Shown here: in pieces, positions 9,154 through 16,546 of the stretch
Position numbering within the stretch: position 1 is the stretch's first letter
Layout: every line of letters begins with the position of its first letter
DNA from: Calothrix sp. NIES-2098
Lineage (GTDB): Bacteria > Cyanobacteriota > Cyanobacteriia > Cyanobacteriales > Nostocaceae
Direction: 5' to 3'
Assembly (NCBI GenBank): GCA_002368175.1
Contig: AP018172.1
Location: 6,575,001 to 6,639,000, forward strand
DNA length: 64,000 nt
Made by a program: the position numbers and the translations under genes
The notes under the pieces: model-generated
What the model saw: the letters and a program-made list of their open reading frames with translations, nothing else
Told to the model about the DNA's origin: nothing
The model's database searches: none

Positions 9154-9950
9154 TTTTTCTTCAGTTCATGCATACTTTTTACTACTTTTGTCACCAGCTT
9201 TCTGGGTGTAAATCTTACACTTTCAGCCAATATTTTATTTCTTAAACCAGGAACTACAACTGTTTTATTTGCCATCAAACTGCTGTAACCAATTCTGGCA
9301 ACTCTTTCTGTATCCATCATGCGATTAACGCTAGAAATCTTAGAATCTTCCATCGCCGCTGATTGCTGAAATGCTGTTGCTGTTGGCCCCGGACAAAGCG
9401 CAGTCACTGTAACCCCTGAACCTTCTAATTCATTAGCAATTGCTTCGGAAAAGGATAAAACATAGGCTTTAGTAGCGAAATAAACTGCCATTAAAGGCCC
9501 TGGTTGAAAAGCAGCAACCGAAGCAACATTTAATATTTTTCCGTAGCCTTGCGCTACCATAGGCTTGAGGAACAACTTGGTTAAATGGGTGAGGGTTACT
9601 ATATTGACCTGTAGCATTTTTAGTTCAGCATTAAGGTCTGTTTCAGCAAATACTCCATAAGTCCCAAATCCAGCATTGTTAACCAACACATCAACCACGA
9701 TTGATGCTTGTTGTAACTCATCAAAAATTTCTACTGGCGATGTTGGTATAGATAAATCCTTAACCAGGTTTTTGACAAAAATGCCAAACTTTTGCGGAAA
9801 TTCCTCCGCCATCTCATTAAGTTTTTCTTCTTTTTTATCTACTAACACAAGATTGTAATGATTCCGGGCAAAAATGTGTGCTAGTTGGTAGCCAATTCCG
9901 CTAGAAGCTCCAGTAATCAGAGCAGTTTTTTGGCGCTTACCTTCACTCAT
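9150..9950 (-). CDS. Short-chain dehydrogenase/reductase (SDR)
   Basis: A 266-residue classical SDR. It shows the NAD(P)-binding 'TGASSGIGYQLAHIF', the 'NNAGFGTYG' motif, the serine-bearing strand 'ILNVASVAAFQPG' and the active-site pair Tyr-x3-Lys in 'VYFATKAYVLSF'. A conserved 'CPGPTATAF' follows. It is convergent with, and overlaps by four bases, the GH3 operon, so it is not co-transcribed but may act on the same substrate class. It resembles the second SDR of this window at 38452-39228 in length and motifs ('TGASSGIG', 'NNAGFG', 'FQP', 'CPGP'), suggesting paralogy. Substrate unknown. Confidence 0.88.
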   Translation of the reverse strand: MSEGKRQKTALITGASSGIGYQLAHIFARNHYNLVLVDKKEEKLNEMAEEFPQKFGIFVKNLVKDLSIPTSPVEIFDELQQASIVVDVLVNNAGFGTYGVFAETDLNAELKMLQVNIVTLTHLTKLFLKPMVAQGYGKILNVASVAAFQPGPLMAVYFATKAYVLSFSEAIANELEGSGVTVTALCPGPTATAFQQSAAMEDSKISSVNRMMDTERVARIGYSSLMANKTVVVPGLRNKILAESVRFTPRKLVTKVVKSMHELKKN

Positions 9951-10357
9951 GTGTTGTATTTATCTCAAAAATATCGTGAATTCAAGTCAATTAAACTCAG
10001 GTAGATGAAGGAATAAATAACAGTATCTTACGTAGCCAAATCTTTGAGTATATTTGCCAAAGATTGACAATTGACTAATAGTAATGGATAAATGCAGCAA
10101 ATTCCGTCAATAAATTAACCAAAACCAGATATCCATTTTTTTAGAAAGCTTGTTATTGAAGCAAAATATTCAAAATTCTTACTTTAGATAGGGGGCGTTT
10201 TACTGAAGCTTAAGCGAGTTTAGAGTAAGAGAAATTGTTGCTACGACTGCTAGTTAAAATCTGGCACTTGAATAACAGTAGCCGTTGTAATTGCAACAAT
10301 CAAAGTGAGTGGTTTTAGGGATGAATAATCCCGTTTGTTTCCCAAAATCTTGAGGAA
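9951..10357. other. Intergenic region, no gene seen
   Basis: About 400 bases between the divergent SDR and DUF4383 genes. It is AT-rich with several short poly-A/T tracts. I see no open frame with a ribosome binding site, no strong hairpin and no tandem repeat. It should contain both promoters. Confidence 0.4.
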
Positions 10358-10834
10358 ATGGGGAGTAATATTATGGGAGCACGCTATTTTGCCCTGATTT
10401 GCGGCATTGTGTTTCTATTAGTTGGCCTTTTTGGCTTTATACCAGGTATGGTCGCATCGCCTGGTACTGCTGGGCCTGCATTAGCTGTTAAGGTTGGATA
10501 TGGCTACTTGCTAAAAGCATTTGCTGTTAATCTTCTCCATAACATTGTGCATATAGCTGTCGGTATTGCGGGATTAGTTTCCTACCGTACTTATATCAGA
10601 TCGCGAAATTACGCACGCGGTTTGGCAATCTTTTATGGAGTGCTTGCAGTTATGGGATTGTTACCAGTTCTTAATACTGTATTTGGTTTAATTCCCATCT
10701 TTGGTAATGATGTTTGGCTACATGCAATTACAGCATTAATTGCTGCTTACTTTGGATTCAAAACACCCAGTCCAGCAGATATACGAGAACACGAACGCGA
10801 GATGGTAACTGGTCGCTATCGCGATCGCTTGTAA
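10358..10834 (+). CDS. DUF4383 small membrane protein
   Basis: A 158-residue protein with four predicted transmembrane helices (about residues 8-30, 48-75, 85-108 and 115-135). The segment 'LLHNIVHIAVGIAGL' after the first helix and the 'GNDVWLHAITALIAAYFGF' helix fit DUF4383, a family of unknown function found in cyanobacteria and actinobacteria. The C-terminus is charged ('DIREHEREMV'). Two starts are possible, ATG 10358 with TGAGG five bases before it and ATG 10373 with GGGAG upstream; the first is used here. No neighbour suggests a role. Confidence 0.75.
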   Translation: MGSNIMGARYFALICGIVFLLVGLFGFIPGMVASPGTAGPALAVKVGYGYLLKAFAVNLLHNIVHIAVGIAGLVSYRTYIRSRNYARGLAIFYGVLAVMGLLPVLNTVFGLIPIFGNDVWLHAITALIAAYFGFKTPSPADIREHEREMVTGRYRDRL

Positions 10835-10893
10835 AACCTGTTGCTAACTAAACTAAATAATCAATAAGTAAGTCGGTGCAAATAATCATCGCT

Positions 10894-10936
10894 GGTTCGT
10901 AAGTTGTGCTTTAGCGCTAAAGCGCAACTACGAGCC
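10894..10936. repeat. Long imperfect palindrome centred on TTTAGCGCTAAA
   Basis: The arms GTTGTGCTTTAGC and GCTAAAGCGCAAC pair almost perfectly around AGCGCT, and the flanks TCGTA and ACGA extend the pairing. Palindromes of this type are common between genes in filamentous cyanobacteria, so I read it as a dispersed repeat rather than a terminator, since no T-run follows. Confidence 0.6.
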
Positions 10937-11171
10937 AAATACAGAGATTGCAATTATTGCAGCTAAGTCGGCAGAAGATATGCAAAATCAAGTGGAATTT
11001 TTAAGTGCTTGGAGTGAAGAATAGGTTATTGAGGCGATCGCTTTTTGCGCTTCAAGAATAACTAATGCGATTTATTCATAATATTAATGAAGATATTGCA
11101 ATTACTTAAGGTAATAAAGCTTAATCAGCTGTAATGATGGATAAGTTCATAGTATTGTTGTTTGTCTGTAG

Positions 11172-11209
11172 GGCGGATTCCTTTGATAAGGCGAATCCGC
11201 CTGTTTATT
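11172..11209 (+). terminator. Hairpin with T-rich tail
   Basis: GGCGGATTC (11172-11180) pairs perfectly with GAATCCGCC (11193-11201) around a 12-base loop, followed by TGTTTATTTTA. It could be an intrinsic terminator, but the nearest upstream gene ends about 340 bases before, so an unannotated transcript or a dispersed repeat are alternatives. Confidence 0.45.
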
Positions 11210-11282
11210 TTACTCTCAGCAGATAAACAATGTTTGTCATTGGTGAGCCAGTGCGTTGCGTCTACTTAGTTTCAAAGAAGCT

Positions 11283-11436
11283 GACGTTACTTCTGCAACC
11301 TCTGACGTTACTCCCGCAACTTCTGTCGTTACTCCCGCAACTTCTGTCGTTACTCCCGCAACTTCTGTCGTTACTCCCGCAACTTCTGTCGTTACTTCCG
11401 TAACCTCTGACGTTACTTCCGCAACTTCTGTTGTTA
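11283..11436. repeat. 21-bp tandem repeat array A (about seven units)
   Basis: Seven consecutive 21-base units of the form GWCGTTACTCCCGCAACTTCT begin at 11283, 11304, 11325, 11346, 11367, 11388 and 11409, with a partial eighth. Three central units are identical; the outer ones differ by a few bases, as expected for a slipped array with older edges. The period equals two helical turns and three heptamers. Two other loci in this window share the period but not the sequence. Confidence 0.9.
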
Positions 11437-11733
11437 GGACAATAAGTTTTGTTCTGAGGGACTTGCAGAATATAAATTATTCAATTTAATCAGAAATGTT
11501 TTTCTCGCTATCCCTGCTCCCTGTCTTCTGCCCCTAAGTCTCATAGACAACCTTAAAATAATTCAGTTCGCGTCATAGCGAGATTACAAATTCTAAAGTT
11601 TTGCTGTAATTCAATAATTGGTAACATCCGGGTGAAAGTCTAGCACTAGCAATCATCAGAGGTGCGATCGCACTGGTAAATGTCAAGCTATCATGTTCTC
11701 GAAAACTATGCAGCATCAAACCTCAGGTTTTGC

Positions 11734-12759
11734 ATGAAAGTAGCAGTATTCGGTACAAAAGCCTACGATCGGCAGTTTTTAGAAGCTGCAAATTCGCCTA
11801 AACAACACGATTTAGTATTTTTAGAACCCCGCCTAAATCGAGATACCGCCATTTTAGCCGCCGGGTTTCCAGCAGTTTGTGTATTTGTGCATGACCAGGT
11901 TGACGCCTCAACTTTAGAGATTCTCGCCTCAAACGGAACTCGCCTGGTAGCCCTGCGCTGTGCGGGGTTTAACAATGTAGACTTACATACAGCCGCAGAC
12001 TTAGGAATTACAGTTGTGCGCGTACCTGCCTACTCACCCTATGGGGTCGCAGAACACGCTGTAGGATTAATTTTGAGCCTCAATCGCAAAATCCACCGCG
12101 CTTATAACCGCGTTCGGGAAGGCAATTTTTCCCTAGATAGATTGCTAGGTTTCAACCTCAACGGACGCACCGTGGGGATTATCGGTACTGGCAAAATCGG
12201 TTTAATTTTGGGTCAAATCATGAAAGGATTTGGCTGTCATCTACTGGCATACGATGTGTATCAAAACCCAGAATTAGAAGCCATGGGTGGAAAGTATGTA
12301 GAGTTGCCAGAGTTACTTGCCAACTCTGATATCATCTCTCTACATTGTCCCCTAACTGCGGAAACTCATCACTTGATCGACGATCGCGCGATCGCCCAAA
12401 TGAAACCAGGTGTGATGATTATTAACACTAGTCGAGGCGCACTCATTGATACGGAAGCGGTAATTGAAGGGTTAAAATCCGGTCAAATCGGTTATCTTGG
12501 TGTCGATGTATACGAGCAAGAATCAGAATTGTTTTTTGAGGATTTGTCTGGTGAAATTATCCAAGATGATGTTTTCCAGCACCTCACAACCTTTCCCAAC
12601 GTGCTGATCACTGGACATCAAGCCTTCTTTACAGAAGAAGCTCTGAGTAATATTGCGGATACAACTCTAGCTAATATCACTGACTTTGAACAAGGTCGTC
12701 CTTGCCACAATGAAATCCGCGCTCAACCTCCAGCTGAAAATAAAATACTCGTTAGCTAG
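11734..12759 (+). CDS. ldhA: D-2-hydroxyacid (D-lactate-type) dehydrogenase
   Basis: A 341-residue NAD-dependent D-2-hydroxyacid dehydrogenase, most like fermentative D-lactate dehydrogenases that reduce pyruvate. Features are 'VAEHAVGLILSLNRKIH', the NAD-binding 'GRTVGIIGTGKIGLILGQI', 'ISLHCPLTAETHHLID', 'INTSRGALIDTEAV' with the catalytic Arg, 'DVYEQE' with the acidic residue, and 'LITGHQAFFTEEAL' with the catalytic His. I chose the ATG at 11734 ('MKVAVFGTKAYD'), where the family starts; a further 18 codons upstream are open but not family-like. It stands alone, convergent with the RiPP operon. Confidence 0.88.
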   Translation: MKVAVFGTKAYDRQFLEAANSPKQHDLVFLEPRLNRDTAILAAGFPAVCVFVHDQVDASTLEILASNGTRLVALRCAGFNNVDLHTAADLGITVVRVPAYSPYGVAEHAVGLILSLNRKIHRAYNRVREGNFSLDRLLGFNLNGRTVGIIGTGKIGLILGQIMKGFGCHLLAYDVYQNPELEAMGGKYVELPELLANSDIISLHCPLTAETHHLIDDRAIAQMKPGVMIINTSRGALIDTEAVIEGLKSGQIGYLGVDVYEQESELFFEDLSGEIIQDDVFQHLTTFPNVLITGHQAFFTEEALSNIADTTLANITDFEQGRPCHNEIRAQPPAENKILVS

Positions 12760-12779
12760 GATTTGTTGAAGTGAAATCT

Positions 12780-12809
12780 CCTACACTCCTGCTGTGCAGT
12801 GAGTGTAGG
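12780..12809 (+). terminator. Hairpin after the dehydrogenase gene
   Basis: CCTACACTC (12780-12788) and GAGTGTAGG (12801-12809) form a perfect nine-pair stem 20 bases after the stop. There is no T-run, so it may be a 3'-stabilising hairpin or weak terminator. Confidence 0.4.
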
Positions 12810-12853
12810 CTTCCAAAACATTCCCGCTACTGCGCACGTTTCAGGACGCCCCT

Positions 12854-12884
12854 AAAAAAAAGTCCCACCTTGTGAGGGGGACTT
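12854..12884 (-). terminator. Intrinsic terminator of the Nif11/radical SAM operon
   Basis: On the minus strand AAGTCCCCCT pairs with AGGTGGGACTT around a short loop and is followed directly by a run of seven to eight T (12854-12861). It lies about 50 bases downstream of the 50-codon last gene, giving the operon a clear end. Confidence 0.8.
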
Positions 12885-12931
12885 GAGGGTAGACACAACT
12901 GGGTTTGACTTGTAGCAGGAGCCGCTAAACT

Positions 12932-13084
12932 TTACTTTTGCCTTTTATCTAAGGCTTGTTTTGCCTTATACAATGCTTTTAAATAAGCCAATTGACTACT
13001 CCAAGCTGAACGCGGTAAGAGAGATAGTTCTTCTTCTGCGCTATTAGTTGCTTGCAGATTGGCAGTTCCAGAATTTGTTTCCAT
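12932..13084 (-). CDS. Small protein of the radical SAM RiPP operon (50 aa)
   Basis: A 50-codon frame starting at ATG 13084 with an excellent ribosome binding site (GGAGGAG, about three bases before ATG) and ending with TAA at 12932. It begins 24 bases after the radical SAM stop and ends just before the operon terminator, so it is a real member of the operon. The protein is 'METNSGTANLQATNSAEEE', then 'LSLLPRSAWSSQLAYLKAL' and a basic amphipathic tail. No domain is recognised. Splicease systems of the PlpX type need a small partner protein (PlpY); position suggests this could be such a partner, or a second short peptide, but the sequence does not prove it. Confidence 0.7.
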   Translation of the reverse strand: METNSGTANLQATNSAEEELSLLPRSAWSSQLAYLKALYKAKQALDKRQK

Positions 13085-13108
13085 ATCTCCTCCGATAAAA
13101 ATAAAACT

Positions 13109-14371
13109 TTAACCAGCCAAAGAGTAAGTCACTTCAGGCTCTTGCTCCCAGCTTTCAGACCAAAAAATGCGATCGCTGCTAAACTGTAGTGGCTCGTTTT
13201 CTGGTTTAGGAGCATCTATCGGCTCTACTATGAGTTCAAATTCCCCGTTATCAAAAGGAAGCCCTGTAGCTTTTACTTTGGGAATCACTCGTTCCCTTAA
13301 ACCTTGCTCTGCGTGGACAATCGCTCGATGATGGCAGTAAGGATTGTTACCTCTACGGTCAAAGAAAACATGGGCAGTCCAGCTGCAACCACCACGGCAA
13401 AGTTCGGCAAATTCGCAGGTTTTACAAAATCCCCACAGGTGTTTTGTGCCTTCAGGGGTACCTGCGCCTAAATTTAACCGCAATTCTTCCGTATTTTCAA
13501 TAATATCTTGCAGAGAACGGTCTCTAATATTACCACCTGTGTAAGCGGTAGTCGGCAATGAAGGACAACCTTTAATTGCACCGTCAGCTTCTATACCTAA
13601 AGTGGAAAGTCCCGCAGCACAACCTTGCCAAAATGCCCATTCATGCTCTTTACCCCGTCCCCGCAACAGCCGTTCGTAGGGGCCATAATAACCAATATTA
13701 TTTCCTGGCTGAACTTGCACGCCTTCGCGGTAAGCGCGACGAGCAACACGGGCAATCATGGGGTAGATATCCAGTAACTCATAAGGTTGCAGCAGAATAT
13801 CTGCATTGTCGGCAGCATTACCCATTGGTACGGTGAGTTGAATCTGCCAAGCTACGGCTCCCGCATCGCGTATGTGTTCATAGATACTAGGGAATTCTGG
13901 GGCTGACAAGCGGTTAATTTGTGTGTTGCAACCAAAAGCAATACCAGCTTCTCGCAGATGGCTCATGGTTTTAAAAGCGTATTTCCAAGAACCTTTTCTG
14001 CCCCGCAGGCGATCGTGAGTTTCTTCCAAGCCATCAATAGAAACAGAAACAGTACGAATTCCGGCTTCTTTCATTTTGCGTGCAGTTTCTAAGGAAATGC
14101 CATAGCCGCCGGTAGTCATACCGCAACGCATTCCGGCGCGATCGATAGCCTTAGCTATTTCCAGCCAGTCCGGACGCAGAAATGCCTCACCACCTATGAG
14201 GGTAACTTCTTTAATCCCGACTTCTGCCATTTGCTTAACGAGATCCAATGCTTCTTCTGTAGATAGTTCTTTAGTACGTGCATTGCCGGCTCGCGAACCA
14301 CAATGACTACAAGCAAGATTACACTTTAAAGTAATTTCCCAAACAGCATAACTTGTGCGACGATATGTCAT
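13109..14371 (-). CDS. Radical SAM/SPASM peptide maturase (PlpX-like splicease candidate)
   Basis: A 420-residue radical SAM enzyme. The 4Fe-4S/SAM motif is C17-x3-C21-x2-C24 ('KCNLACSHCGSR'), followed by 'VTLIGGEAFLRPDWLEIA', a typical GGE strand. The C-terminal SPASM region has cysteines in 'FWQGCAAGLSTL', 'GAIKGCPSLP', 'FCKTCEFAELCRGGC' and 'NPYCHHRA', enough for two auxiliary clusters. The gene lies 156 bases after a Nif11-leader precursor with three MYG motifs. Known PlpX enzymes excise the tyramine part of Tyr in X-Y-G motifs and leave an alpha-keto-beta-amino amide; the enzyme class and the substrate motif both match, so I infer this chemistry. Other Nif11-associated radical SAM chemistry is the alternative. 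Confidence 0.87.
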   Translation of the reverse strand: MTYRRTSYAVWEITLKCNLACSHCGSRAGNARTKELSTEEALDLVKQMAEVGIKEVTLIGGEAFLRPDWLEIAKAIDRAGMRCGMTTGGYGISLETARKMKEAGIRTVSVSIDGLEETHDRLRGRKGSWKYAFKTMSHLREAGIAFGCNTQINRLSAPEFPSIYEHIRDAGAVAWQIQLTVPMGNAADNADILLQPYELLDIYPMIARVARRAYREGVQVQPGNNIGYYGPYERLLRGRGKEHEWAFWQGCAAGLSTLGIEADGAIKGCPSLPTTAYTGGNIRDRSLQDIIENTEELRLNLGAGTPEGTKHLWGFCKTCEFAELCRGGCSWTAHVFFDRRGNNPYCHHRAIVHAEQGLRERVIPKVKATGLPFDNGEFELIVEPIDAPKPENEPLQFSSDRIFWSESWEQEPEVTYSLAG

Positions 14372-14527
14372 AAAAACCCCCAGAAAGTCTTACCATCCAC
14401 TTCGCTACGCGGAATTAAAATTTTAAAAAAATTAGCAGATTCTTGTTTTAATAAATTTTGCCAAGCTACTGCACATTTAAATTGCGTAGCCTAATACAAC
14501 TTAAATGTGCAACAGCTTAGGAAGCGA

Positions 14528-14956
14528 TTATAGTAATTCAGGATCGCTAATTATTATGCCGTACATTGGCTGCGGGTCTATTGGCTTGATTGGCTCAATT
14601 GGCTCAATAACGATCCCGTACATCGGCTGTGGGTCTATGCCGATTGGCTCGATAATTATGCCGTACATTGGCTGCGCAATTGGCTCTTCTGGTAGAGGCT
14701 TATAACGTTTTGTAAAACCGCCTACAGCACCTAATAACTCTTGCTCTGTAAGTTCGTGAAACTCACCTAATTCTTTTAATTCCAAGATTTTGATGGTGGC
14801 TGTCTCAAATTCTTCTTGAGAAAAATTATAGCCACTATCTGCGATAAATTTTTTCACCTCATCGATTTTTTCGCTCATTAATTGCTGGCGAAAATCTTCA
14901 TCTTTGACCAGCCTAATCAAAAATTCTTTGACTTTTTCCAATATTTCTAAAGACAT
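14528..14956 (-). CDS. Nif11-leader RiPP precursor with three QPMYG core motifs
   Basis: A 142-residue precursor. Residues 1-80 form a Nif11-like leader ('EILEKVKEFLIRLVKDEDFR', 'SGYNFSQEEFE') ending in 'LTEQELLGAVGG', the double-glycine site for cleavage. The 62-residue core contains QPMYGI at residues 95-100, 110-115 and 129-134, each followed by [IV]I and Glu/Asp-Pro, in a Pro/Ile-rich setting. X-Y-G is the recognition motif of PlpX-type spliceases. The DNA of the repeats is itself repetitive, consistent with expansion by duplication. GGGAGG lies about 14 bases before the ATG, slightly far but the only candidate. First gene of the operon. Confidence 0.88.
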   Translation of the reverse strand: MSLEILEKVKEFLIRLVKDEDFRQQLMSEKIDEVKKFIADSGYNFSQEEFETATIKILELKELGEFHELTEQELLGAVGGFTKRYKPLPEEPIAQPMYGIIIEPIGIDPQPMYGIVIEPIEPIKPIDPQPMYGIIISDPELL

Positions 14957-15273
14957 CTGATTTTTTCTTACCTCCCATAAAAAAGAGTAGGATCGGCAGA
15001 CGTAGTTGAAAAGGAAATACTATTAATCCTCTCTAAATATATGAAGTTCCACCAACTAAAATCTGCAATTAAATACTGTCACCACTCTATCAGAGGTCAT
15101 AAAACAGATGTAGCCAATTCGGCTTAAATTTTAAATACAAATGTAGCCACTTTGGCTGAAATTGTAATTTTTAATTGATTCTGATTCTACCTGTGTTAAA
15201 AACGTTTGCAACAGAGAATTGATCTCGGAAAAGCGGTTGTTATCCAGGTGATACTATGTCTATTCAAATACCC

Positions 15274-15378
15274 GTCATTGCGACCGTAGGGAAGCAATCG
15301 CAGAGTCTTTGTGATTGCTACGCTCCACTACCCTGCGGGAAGCTACCTTTCAGGTGTCTACGTTCCACTCGCAATGAC
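15274..15378. repeat. MITE-like element with GTCATTGCGA terminal inverted repeats
   Basis: GTCATTGCGA (15274-15283) and TCGCAATGAC (15369-15378) are perfect 10-bp inverted repeats bounding 105 bases. Inside, 'GGAAGCAATCGCA' and 'GATTGCTACGCTCC' add further complementary segments. Elements with these ends are widespread in cyanobacterial spacers and encode nothing. Confidence 0.65.
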
Positions 15379-15439
15379 ATCAGAGTAACTTGCCGGACAT
15401 CATAATAATACATTGTGTTTTCAAAGTATAATTAACAAC

Positions 15440-15466
15440 AAAAAAACTCGCTGTTGCCAACGAGTT
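15440..15466 (-). terminator. Intrinsic terminator after the DUF1611 gene
   Basis: On the minus strand AACTCG and CGAGTT form a stem around TTGGCAACAG, followed by a T-run (plus-strand A 15440-15446). It lies 34 bases after the stop. Confidence 0.72.
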
Positions 15467-15499
15467 GATAAACTTATTGCATTATTAGCAATATTAGAA

Positions 15500-16546
15500 C
15501 TAATTCTTCATCACTGCATCCAACAGGATATTGGCATCAAAACGTACTGCATCGGTACAGGGTAGCCCAGTTTCTTTTGTTGTCTGGGCGATCGCTTCTT
15601 TAGCCGTAGCTTCATCTAAATGAGCAGTATTCAGCGCTACAGCAACTACACGCACAGGAGCAAAAGCACCCGCAGCACTAGCAACTGTTTCATAAAGCCG
15701 GATTACTTCTGGTAAAGGCGGAATTGGGACATGGGGATTATTGCGATTATGAGTTTGTCCCGCCCGATGCACTAATATAAGTTGAGTTGGTTGGGAACCA
15801 CGGATTAAAGGCAGAGTAGCTGTTGAGCCTGGATGCAACAGAGAACCTTGTCCTTCAACATGGACGATATCGTAGTTTTTGCCATAGCGCATGAGCATTT
15901 GTTCGACAGCACCAGCTGCAAAGTCTACCCGCACGGCATCTAAAGCTATACCATCTCCTTCTAGCATGACACCAGTTTGACCGGTGGCTAAAAACTTAGA
16001 ACGCCAACCCCTCAGCCGTGATGCCCAGTGCATTTCTAGGCTGGTTGACATTTTGCCAATTGCCATATCAGTTCCCACAGTCAACACCCGCCGACAGGGA
16101 AGGGTGCGCGCCAAACCGCTAGCGACGCCTAAGTTAGGTGGTTCTTTGCGCACATCCCAAATTAATTGCCCTGGTTTTAGCAGCGCATTTAACTCTGGCA
16201 TCGTTGCCAATGGTGTGTGTAAACCGTTCACCAATGACATCCCAGCTTCTAGGGCATCTTTGATTTCATGCCAATAATCATCTGGTACAGCACCGCCTTT
16301 AGGAGCAATGCCAATTACCAATACTTGCGGCTTGTATTCCAAAGATGCAGCTACTGAGCCAACAATTGGCACATCACGCTTGATACCTGTAATTGCCGAT
16401 AAAGATTTTCCTTCACATTCGCGATCGATAACGGCGACGATTGGGGCTTCACTGTAACGTAAAAGTGACAACCCTGTTTTGCCCTGAGTTCCAGCAGTTC
16501 CCTCATGCAGCAAAATAGCTATTCGTTGATTAAGTGGCAGACGCAC
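15500..16546 (-). CDS. DUF1611 (DgcN-like) P-loop protein
   Basis: A 348-residue DUF1611 protein. It has an N-terminal Rossmann-like part beginning 'LPLNQRIAILLHEGTAGTQG' and a C-terminal P-loop-like domain with 'VGTDMAIGKMSTSLEM', 'GQTGVMLEGDGIALD' and 'HVEGQGSLLHPGS'. Some family members (DgcN) are described as D-glutamate N-acetyltransferases that act with an enolase-superfamily partner. An open frame extends to an ATG at 16609, but GTG 16546 gives a family-like start and a 17-base overlap with the upstream epimerase gene rather than 80 bases. The pairing with an epimerase supports a role in D-amino acid or peptidoglycan dipeptide metabolism. Confidence 0.78.
   Translation of the reverse strand: MRLPLNQRIAILLHEGTAGTQGKTGLSLLRYSEAPIVAVIDRECEGKSLSAITGIKRDVPIVGSVAASLEYKPQVLVIGIAPKGGAVPDDYWHEIKDALEAGMSLVNGLHTPLATMPELNALLKPGQLIWDVRKEPPNLGVASGLARTLPCRRVLTVGTDMAIGKMSTSLEMHWASRLRGWRSKFLATGQTGVMLEGDGIALDAVRVDFAAGAVEQMLMRYGKNYDIVHVEGQGSLLHPGSTATLPLIRGSQPTQLILVHRAGQTHNRNNPHVPIPPLPEVIRLYETVASAAGAFAPVRVVAVALNTAHLDEATAKEAIAQTTKETGLPCTDAVRFDANILLDAVMKN

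Larger units (their letters stand above)
10835..11733. other. Repeat-rich intergenic region
   Basis: Almost 900 bases without a convincing gene. It holds a long palindrome (10894-10936), a hairpin followed by a T-rich stretch (11172-11209) and a 21-bp tandem array (11283-11436). A 77-codon frame spans the array, but it encodes only the repeat as threonine-rich heptads and has no ribosome binding site, so I do not call it a gene. Confidence 0.5.
14957..15499. other. Intergenic region with a MITE-like repeat and a terminator
   Basis: About 540 bases upstream of the Nif11 operon. It must contain the operon promoter. It also holds the inverted-repeat element at 15274-15378 and the terminator of the downstream-lying DUF1611 gene at 15440-15466. 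No open frame looks like a gene. Confidence 0.45.

Noticed and set aside
11283..11436. CRISPR array
   Set aside because: Also considered for 40141 and 58837. Units are contiguous 21-mers without unique spacers, and no cas genes are in the window.
11256..11489. 77-codon frame encoding Thr-rich repeats
   Set aside because: Translation of tandem array A only; no ribosome binding site and no sequence of protein character outside the array.
14505..14705. Plus-strand frame with IGCGS repeats opposite the Nif11 core
   Set aside because: Antisense shadow of the QPMYG repeats of the precursor gene, which has the leader, GG site and operon context.
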